Source of the DNA: Puccinia triticina
Taxonomy: Eukaryota > Basidiomycota > Pucciniomycetes > Pucciniales > Pucciniaceae
Length of the DNA: 64,000 nucleotides
Direction of reading: 5' to 3'
Assembly (NCBI RefSeq): GCF_026914185.1
Contig: NC_070571.1
Location: 1,612,001-1,676,000, forward strand
The notes below the pieces were generated by a model. It searched no databases. It had not been told where the DNA came from and saw only the letters and a program-made list of their open reading frames with translations. A program made the translations under genes and the position numbers. Shown here in pieces: positions 58,385-64,000 of this stretch (the first letter of the stretch is position 1; each line of letters begins with the position of its first letter).

Positions 58385-60631
58385 TTAAATCTCATTGACA
58401 AAGTTTCCAAGACTAATTTGGCGCGCAATAAACTCTTTAGCTATTGAGCTAGCCGAAGTGTCCGGATTAGTCGGAGCTGGAACTGTCTTCTTCTGAATTG
58501 TGACGCGTGGAATGCTGTCTACGAACCGCACCATTGCCGAAGAGACAAATGTGTTTGTCGACGGTAGATAGAACAGCCATCCTTTACTGGCTTCCAAATG
58601 CGCAACAACGTAGGCTTCCACCGCCCGATCATCAAGCTTGTTGCGCTTCTCGACAGGTATATGGACAAAAGCTTTTGAACCGAAAATCCTGAAGGTGTCA
58701 AAGCTCGGTGGTCGATTAAACAGCGCCTCGTACGGCGTCTTTCCTTTGCCAGACTTGTTTGGTATACGATTCAATACGTGGTTTGCCCACAAAAAGGTGT
58801 ATACCCAGAAATTGTGTGGCAATTGGCTATCACTGAGGACAGTGCGCCCCATATCCGCAACGGTCCGGTTAAATCTTTCCACTACCCCGTTCTGATAGTG
58901 ATGGTAGGGTAGGGATCGCTCAGCAATGATGCCTTTTTCTTTCAAAAAAGTGTTGAATGCTTTGTTTGCGAATTCACCACCATTGTCACTACGAAGTATC
59001 TTAACAACGTCGCCGGTTTGCTTTTTGAGTTTCCTGATAATCTCCATGAGGACCCCATTGGCATCTGATTTGGCCTTTAGGCCCTTTACATACAAGTAGC
59101 CCAATGCAACATCCCTCAAAGTGAGCAGATATTTTGACCCATCGATAGCTTCCTCGGGAAATGGGCCCATTAAGTCAGTGCAGAGTATCTCCAGTCGAGC
59201 TGGACTGCGCATTGTGCTTGTCAGCGGATTCAGGCTGGTGCTCTTTGTGATTGCGCAGATAGGACAATGAATCTTGCCAGGCGGCAGGTTGGAAGGAAGG
59301 CCAAAACCTAAACGTTGTTTTATTAGAGAGCGTATTTTCCTGAGGCTCACGTGCCCAAATATGCGGTGCCAGAATAATAACACCTTCTCAGACTCCGTAA
59401 GAGATTCTGGTCTCCATGACAAGGGATAGATCCTCTCAAAAGGAGTGATGAACGGATCGTTAGGAGCAGTCACTAGGGAAGTGATATTGGCAGTTGAGTT
59501 CAAGCATAACTGAGATTTATTGCCACTCGCATCAGGAAGATGAGAAACTGAGGACAGCGATTGAGGAAAAGAATTGGGGACATGATTCATAGAAGAAGAA
59601 GAAAACATTTGGACAGAAGAAGGTGGAATTGGAACAGCCGCCGAAACAATGAAGTCCGATTTGGTCGAGGGAGTCGACCGAACCATGGGAAACAGGATAC
59701 ACCACCGGTTTTGTTCACGATCGAACGTGCAGCAGAAGACGTGTTGATCTGTAACATCAAATATATTGAAACAGTCCGTCACCCGGTCATACGCGAAAGA
59801 CCAGTCAGCCTTTCTGAGTGCAGCCAGTGATATGAGAGTGGACGACGCTCGCTCACAATACAACACCCTTTTCACGACTATTGTCGCGCCACCGGGTCCT
59901 CTGAAAAAGAGGTCTCCTGCGCCTGATATAGTGGCTCCAGCTCCTACAGTTGCTACATTCAGCGCAATTGGAACTTTGAGTTTGCGAAAGTTGTGCAGGA
60001 GGCTTAAATCTCCTGTGAGATTGTGGGTCGCCCCAGAGTCAAGAATGGCGGGAGTACTTACGTCAATCTCCGCGGTCAATGCCGCAAAGTCTCCCTCAGC
60101 GAGGCCATCAGGAAAACCTGCCACTTCCGCCTCCTTCGCCGAAGCCCCACCCCCCCGTTGTTGTTCCGATCTTGATCTCGGTTGGAACTGGGATTGACAG
60201 TTAGTTTGTTGTGGTTGGGGTCGATAGCTGTCAGCTGGTTGATAGGTCTGTCTTTGAGGTTGCAGTTGAGCCGGCGGTTGGTACTGTGGGGGAACGGGGG
60301 GGTAGGATTGTTGACCTTGATGGAAGTACTGATTTGGGTTGAAGACAGGACAAGACTGGAATTGCTGGGGAGCCGCGGGAAAAAATTGCTGGCCAAAGGG
60401 AATCCCGGTGGTGGGTACACTGCGCCGATCATCGGCAAGAACGGTGCCTGCTGGAATTGCTGTTGAGGCGCAACCACAGGGCGATATGACAAAGCACCGG
60501 GTCCTCTTTGACGTCGAAAAACCGGTGTAGACCTTGCTCTGGTCGGACAGTCTCTTAAGTAGTGCGAACTGTCCCCACAGCTCCAGCAGCGGTTCGCTGT
60601 CACGTGGTAGAACTCGAGTGCTTCCGTCCAT
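58385..60631 (-). pseudogene. Copia protease and integrase
   Basis: The true frame is entered around 60.4 kb. Pro/Gln-rich linker, aspartic protease AILDSGATHNLTGDL, GAG-pre-integrase zinc region (LFWHRIFGHVSLRKI ... IHCPICAITKS), then integrase with Asp in LCTDLMGPFP, Asp in ILRSDNGGEFA and Glu in NGVVERFNRTV. GKTPYEALFNRPP and FGSKAFVHIP follow. It ends at an in-frame TAA (58385-58387), after which the same frame continues into RT. Confidence 0.9.
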
Positions 60632-62043
60632 TCAGCCTCCGGAATATCCGCCAAGAAAGCCGCTTGATCAAAAGGAGGCAAGTCAGAAGATGCCTGCAGA
60701 AGTGCCGGGGAGTGCCTGTCGGACGGAACCAGCTTTGATGATGGTCTCGTGTGATCGTCCTGGAGCTTGCAGGCCGCCAGCAGTTGAACCAGTTTATCAA
60801 ACGTCGGTGTCGCATTGTCGGCCGTGGATTGGAGTTCAAGCTCCACACGTCTGTCGAAATCTTGTCCAAGAACCGAGTCCCGCCCAATGCTGCTTTGTAG
60901 AATAAAGCCCATGAAGACGTCGGTCGTCAATTCTATTTTGAGATTCTTCCATTCCTTCGCTAGATCTTTAAGTTTTGAGGCAATCCCGGCGGAAGTTGGA
61001 TTTGTAGAGCTCTTGAATTCAATGAATCAATAGAAAACGTCCAGTTGTGCCGCTCGACTGACAGACTTGAACTTCTTGAAAACCATGTTGTACATGCCAT
61101 GACAGGTGGGAGAGTCATGTACATTGGACCAAAGAGAATCGTGGATCATGGCCAAAAAGATTGCTTGACCGATCTTCTCGAGAACAGAGTTCACGTTAGC
61201 TTTGACAAGAAACTCTTTGTCGTTCAGATGAATGCCTCCTTTTTCGCCAAGTTCGCGGCTCCAAGCTTCAAAATTGGCACCGTCTGCAGCCAGAACGACT
61301 TCATCGGGTATCTTGCTGGTCGCCGCCTGGATAGCCTGCCCGACAATTTTTGATTCTTTGAGTTGCGCTTTTGCTTCTGCAAGATCAGCTGCTCTGCGGG
61401 CCGCGGAGAGGTGTGGTGGTTGATCCATGACGAACGAAGTAGGAGGCGGATGATGGGGGGAGGGTGGTGAAGGAGGAACAGTAATGTTGCAAGAGGAGAG
61501 ATCGGAGTTGGAGGATTCAATAGGTGAAGCAAAAGAAGGGGGAGGGGGAGGAGGGGGGGAAGCCGGAGGAGGAAAAAGCGGATTCCGAAAAGTGGATCTG
61601 GGGAGAGGAGCGTAGTGTTGATCGCTGAGGGGAATATTCTCCGGATTGTTGTCGGTGATTGGGAGATTAGGAAGTGCTGGGTAGTAACAATATCCAGGTG
61701 TTGCCGGTTGCGCTTGTTGCCAGGCGCCTGGGATGCGTTGGTTGATGACAGTAACGTCACCGGGAGAGGATGGGTGAAGAGACGATGTAGCGAGGGGGTT
61801 TTGCTGGGCAACAGATTCAGGGATGTCGTTGTGTGCCCCAAAAATTTGAGCTAGTCGGTTGGGAGTGTTCTCAATAGATGCTGTGACCGCATTGATGAGG
61901 TCTTGTCCCTCGAGTTCGGTGATCGATCTTCCGGACCACACAGATGAAGAAGATTTTTGTTTTTGAGATGCTGAAGGTTGAGGCAGAGGTCGGGGGTCGG
62001 ACATAAACACGTAAAGAAGAGAAAAGAGAAAAAAAACTGGCAA
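60400..62043 (-). pseudogene. Copia gag with zinc knuckle
   Basis: The N-terminal part (start near 62043; MSDPRPLPQPSASQKQ is the likelier Met) is Pro/Ser-rich, then helical (LSAARRAADLAEAKAQLKES, WSRELGEKGGIHLNDKEF). A TGA at 61027-61029 interrupts, after which the same frame continues with ASKLKDLAKEWKNLKIEL and the knuckle CWSCGDSSHYLRDC. Near 60400 a frame change is needed to enter the Pro/Gln linker and protease. Confidence 0.85.
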
Positions 62044-62510
62044 AGTTATAAAAGGAAAAAAAAAAACCGGAGCCTAGAACTGAAATAGACAAGTAACCTG
62101 AGATTGCTTATCTGATCGCCTGAGTTCTCCGGAAAGTTTGAAGATGAGAAGATGTCGGATCAACAAGATAACGTCTAAGCCGCTGCTCCGTGCCAGGGGG
62201 CAGCCTATCACAGTTTTGGCGTGCTGCTAGCTTTATCGTTATGTGCTTGTATAGCCTAATCAGATGAAGATTGGGGATCGGATGGATGAAATCAGACTAA
62301 CAGACAAACAAGGTCAAGGAACCCAAAAGCGGCAGAGCAGGACGGATGAAGAGAAAAAAAAATATATATATGTGTCGGACAATTATACCCTTCGCTGGGA
62401 TACCGATAGTGATGAAGGATGATGAAGAGATATGATTCAGGTCGATTACGTTTTAGTCAAAAACTACCTTTTGATGAAGAAGAGAAAAAAAAGGTAGAGC
62501 GAGATTTACA

Positions 62511-62521
62511 GGCTCATAACC
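62511..62521 (-). other. Copia primer-binding site, initiator tRNA-Met anticodon arm
   Basis: Minus strand GGTTATGAGCC directly follows the 5' LTR. Its complement GGCTCATAACC is the anticodon stem-loop of eukaryotic initiator tRNA-Met (anticodon CAT). This is the half-tRNA priming known from Drosophila copia and yeast Ty5. Confidence 0.75.
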
Positions 62522-62653
62522 TGATGTGGATGAACCCGGAAAAAACAGATATATTGGATGAGGAACAAGCTCTGCAGCTTGTTCCCGACTCAAATATGGT
62601 CTCGAGGGCTGGCGAGTGTCACAGACTGTAACCTGACATGTCAGGTTACAACA
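62522..62653 (-). repeat. Copia 5' LTR (132 bp)
   Basis: Identical to 56499-56630, followed on the plus strand by the GTGGC duplication. Confidence 0.95.
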
Positions 62654-62980
62654 GTGGCGACACCGGTACGCCCTCGGTACGCCTCGGAGATCGGTGCCGG
62701 CCTGGGGGCGACCTGGTCGCTGCCCCGGCAACGGTCGGGCTGTTGCGCCCTTGGGGCCCTACAGTCAGCGCTCCCTGAATGCACCCAGGGCTACCCAGGC
62801 TCGCCCCCGGGGCCGGTGGCGACACTGGTGTGCCCTCGGTACGCCTTGGAGACCGGTGCCGGCCTGGGGGCGACCTGGTCGCTGCCCCGGCGGCGGTCGG
62901 GCTGTTGCGCCCTTGGGGCCCTGCAAACCGCTGAAGCGCCCCAAGGGCGTTCCTGACCCCCAAGGGATTTCCACCCCCCA
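62654..62980. repeat. GC-rich 162-bp tandem unit
   Basis: GTGGCGACAC...GGGCCCT at 62654 recurs at 62816 (period 162 bp) with a few changes. With the Copia element removed, the 54 bp ending at 56498 precede copy 1 exactly as 62767-62820 precede copy 2. GC content is far above the surroundings. Confidence 0.8.
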
Positions 62981-63270
62981 CAGCCTCAGGTATGGCCTAA
63001 CAATCACCTTGTGACCACTGCGAGTCAACAACACGGCCTCGATGCAGGTCGCCGAGGCCTCTCGCATCATTTTTTTCATTTTTTTTTTCTTCTCACAACC
63101 ACCTCAACAGATGCTCTGCCACGTGAGAGCCCGAGAAGACAATTTTTTTTGAACTTTTTTCTCTGCCTTTCTCTTTGACTTGTCATGATTTTCTCCCAAA
63201 AGTGTTGCAAAACACAGGGAAGTCCGTTATGAAACCTCAAATTACTGTTGACCTCCATCGAAGTAGCTGT

Positions 63271-63382
63271 CACTACAGGCAGACAGCTGTCGCTCCCGCG
63301 CGCAGCGTCACCTAATTTTGGTGGCCGCAGTCACTGCGCAGGTGACGCTGCGTGCGGGAACGTCACCTGTTTGCCTGTAGTG
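63271..63382. mobile_element. CACTA-type MITE, 112 bp
   Basis: Starts CACTACAGGCAGACAG and ends with its near-perfect inversion, about 43-bp terminal repeats (CACTACAGGCA, TCCCGC, GCAGCGTCACCT). TGT flanks both sides (63268-63270 and 63383-63385), the 3-bp duplication expected for CACTA elements. Confidence 0.85.
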
Positions 63383-63805
63383 TGTGTAGTGCAGCTGTCA
63401 GGAGCGGCCTCTTGATTAGTTAGGACCACAGGCTAGGCGGTTCAAGCCCCGCAGTAGTCATATTTTTGGCTTCGCTGGCCTCGGGGCTCCCTCTCGGCCC
63501 AGCGGAGCTGGCTTTGGGTGGCGTCACAGTTGCGCCTCTCAAAGTGAGAAACGCATCATGGGCGACCCGGCGGGCCACTCCTGGGACCATTAGACTCGCC
63601 CCCAATGCGCCCCATCAGGGCGTCTGGGGGGCAGCAAGTTACGAAGTGCCCTGAGGGCGTTCCATGCCCGCAGGGTCCCGGCAACGCCCCGGAAGCCGCC
63701 CCCGGGGCGTTGGGTTCAACCCGCTGTGTATCCAACATAATGTTAACTAATCAGCAAAACAAAAAGGAAAAAAAAATTAGCAATGAGTAACAGTTAAAAG
63801 CATAC
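63383..63805. other. rest of hAT intron insert
   Basis: Contains a weak tRNA-like B box near 63437-63452 (GGCGGTTCAAGCCCC) and another GC-rich stretch (63.47-63.72 kb). No gene. Confidence 0.4.
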
Positions 63806-63913
63806 CTTTTCCTTTACAGTTACACCAAATTTCTCAACAATTAGCTGGACAGTTTCAGCTAAATAAAAACCTGTATGGCTTCTATGTAGCTTGAAAAATT
63901 CAAGAGGCATCAC
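63806..63913 (-). pseudogene. hAT transposase remnant, exon 1 side
   Basis: 36 codons between a presumed acceptor at 63914 and a GTATGC donor at 63805: VMPLEFFKLHRSHTGFYLAE and VQLIVEKFGVTVKEK. The SHTG...VEKFGV pattern precedes TDNASNN in hAT transposases, as it does here after splicing to 56338. The element runs off the window on the right. Confidence 0.7.
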
Positions 63914-64000
63914 CTCCAATTAATATCCACCAGTATCTTATTCGACAAGACAGTATATAGACGTTCCTAGTATATCATAGCCATTTGGGGACTGCCAAGA

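Larger units (their letters stand above)
56499..62653 (-). mobile_element. Ty1/Copia LTR retrotransposon
   Basis: 6155 bp, minus-strand orientation, flanked by GTGGC at 56494-56498 and 62654-62658. The two 132-bp LTRs are identical. Order from the right: 5' LTR, primer site, gag, protease, integrase, RT, RNase H, polypurine tract, 3' LTR, the Copia arrangement. Three in-frame stops and one frame change break the coding region, so this copy should not be autonomous even though it inserted recently. Confidence 0.95.

Noticed and set aside
63405..63470. Possible tRNA in the hAT intron insert
   Set aside because: Only a B-box-like stretch is convincing; no full cloverleaf.

Overview
The window is nuclear DNA from a filamentous basidiomycete, most likely a rust fungus (Pucciniales, Puccinia-like). 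Protein genes are split by short GT-AG introns of about 45-130 nt. There are two tRNA-Pro genes with their own introns, and housekeeping genes of fungal type: argJ, the RNase P/MRP subunit POP4, the translocon subunit Sec72 and the fatty-acid enoyl reductase TSC13. These are separated by long repeat-filled intervals with LTR retrotransposons and Tnp2-type and hAT DNA transposons. The rust assignment rests on family resemblance recalled from memory, not on a search.

Layout. 0-18.2 kb: lineage-specific genes and remnants, mostly on the minus strand: a decayed gene (1.45-2.64 kb), a multi-exon unknown gene (3.06-5.6 kb), a second unknown gene (7.0-8.7 kb), a CACTA-type Tnp2 transposase with nonsense codons (9.2-12.4 kb), two plus-strand rust-type genes (13.0 and 14.4-15.6 kb, the second with an in-frame stop) and a RAD5/RAD16-like SNF2 helicase (15.7-18.2 kb). 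Six copies of one 38-bp palindrome are scattered through this block. 18.2-20.7 kb holds no supported gene.

20.7-26.2 kb: a GC-rich island with a two-span membrane protein, argJ, and a low-complexity nuclear-type protein divergent from argJ with only 61 bp between the start codons. 26.5-30.6 kb: two tRNA-Pro(UGG) genes and tRNA-like relics in otherwise gene-poor DNA. 30.7-32.3 kb: POP4, with a young Gypsy element (32,437-39,821; 422-bp LTRs differing at one base seen) inserted 186 bp upstream of its start codon. That element's pol is itself split by a 1.23-kb probable solo LTR.

40-56 kb: a small secreted-protein candidate, an inverted-repeat element, Sec72 (two exons), TSC13 (eight exons), MITE-like hairpins, a solo-LTR-like promoter region, an approximately 33-bp minisatellite and a decayed paralogue of the 3-5.6 kb gene. 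56.1-64 kb: a hAT transposase remnant interrupted by 7.5 kb that carries a GC-rich 162-bp tandem unit, a CACTA-type MITE and a complete Copia element (56,499-62,653) with identical 132-bp LTRs, a GTGGC target duplication and a primer site matching the anticodon arm of initiator tRNA-Met.

The conserved genes do not form an operon-like unit: they act in arginine synthesis, tRNA 5' maturation, post-translational ER import and very-long-chain fatty acid elongation. The rest records repeated transposon insertion and decay. All splice sites were read by eye from GT/AG signals, frame continuity and remembered family motifs; no alignment was run.
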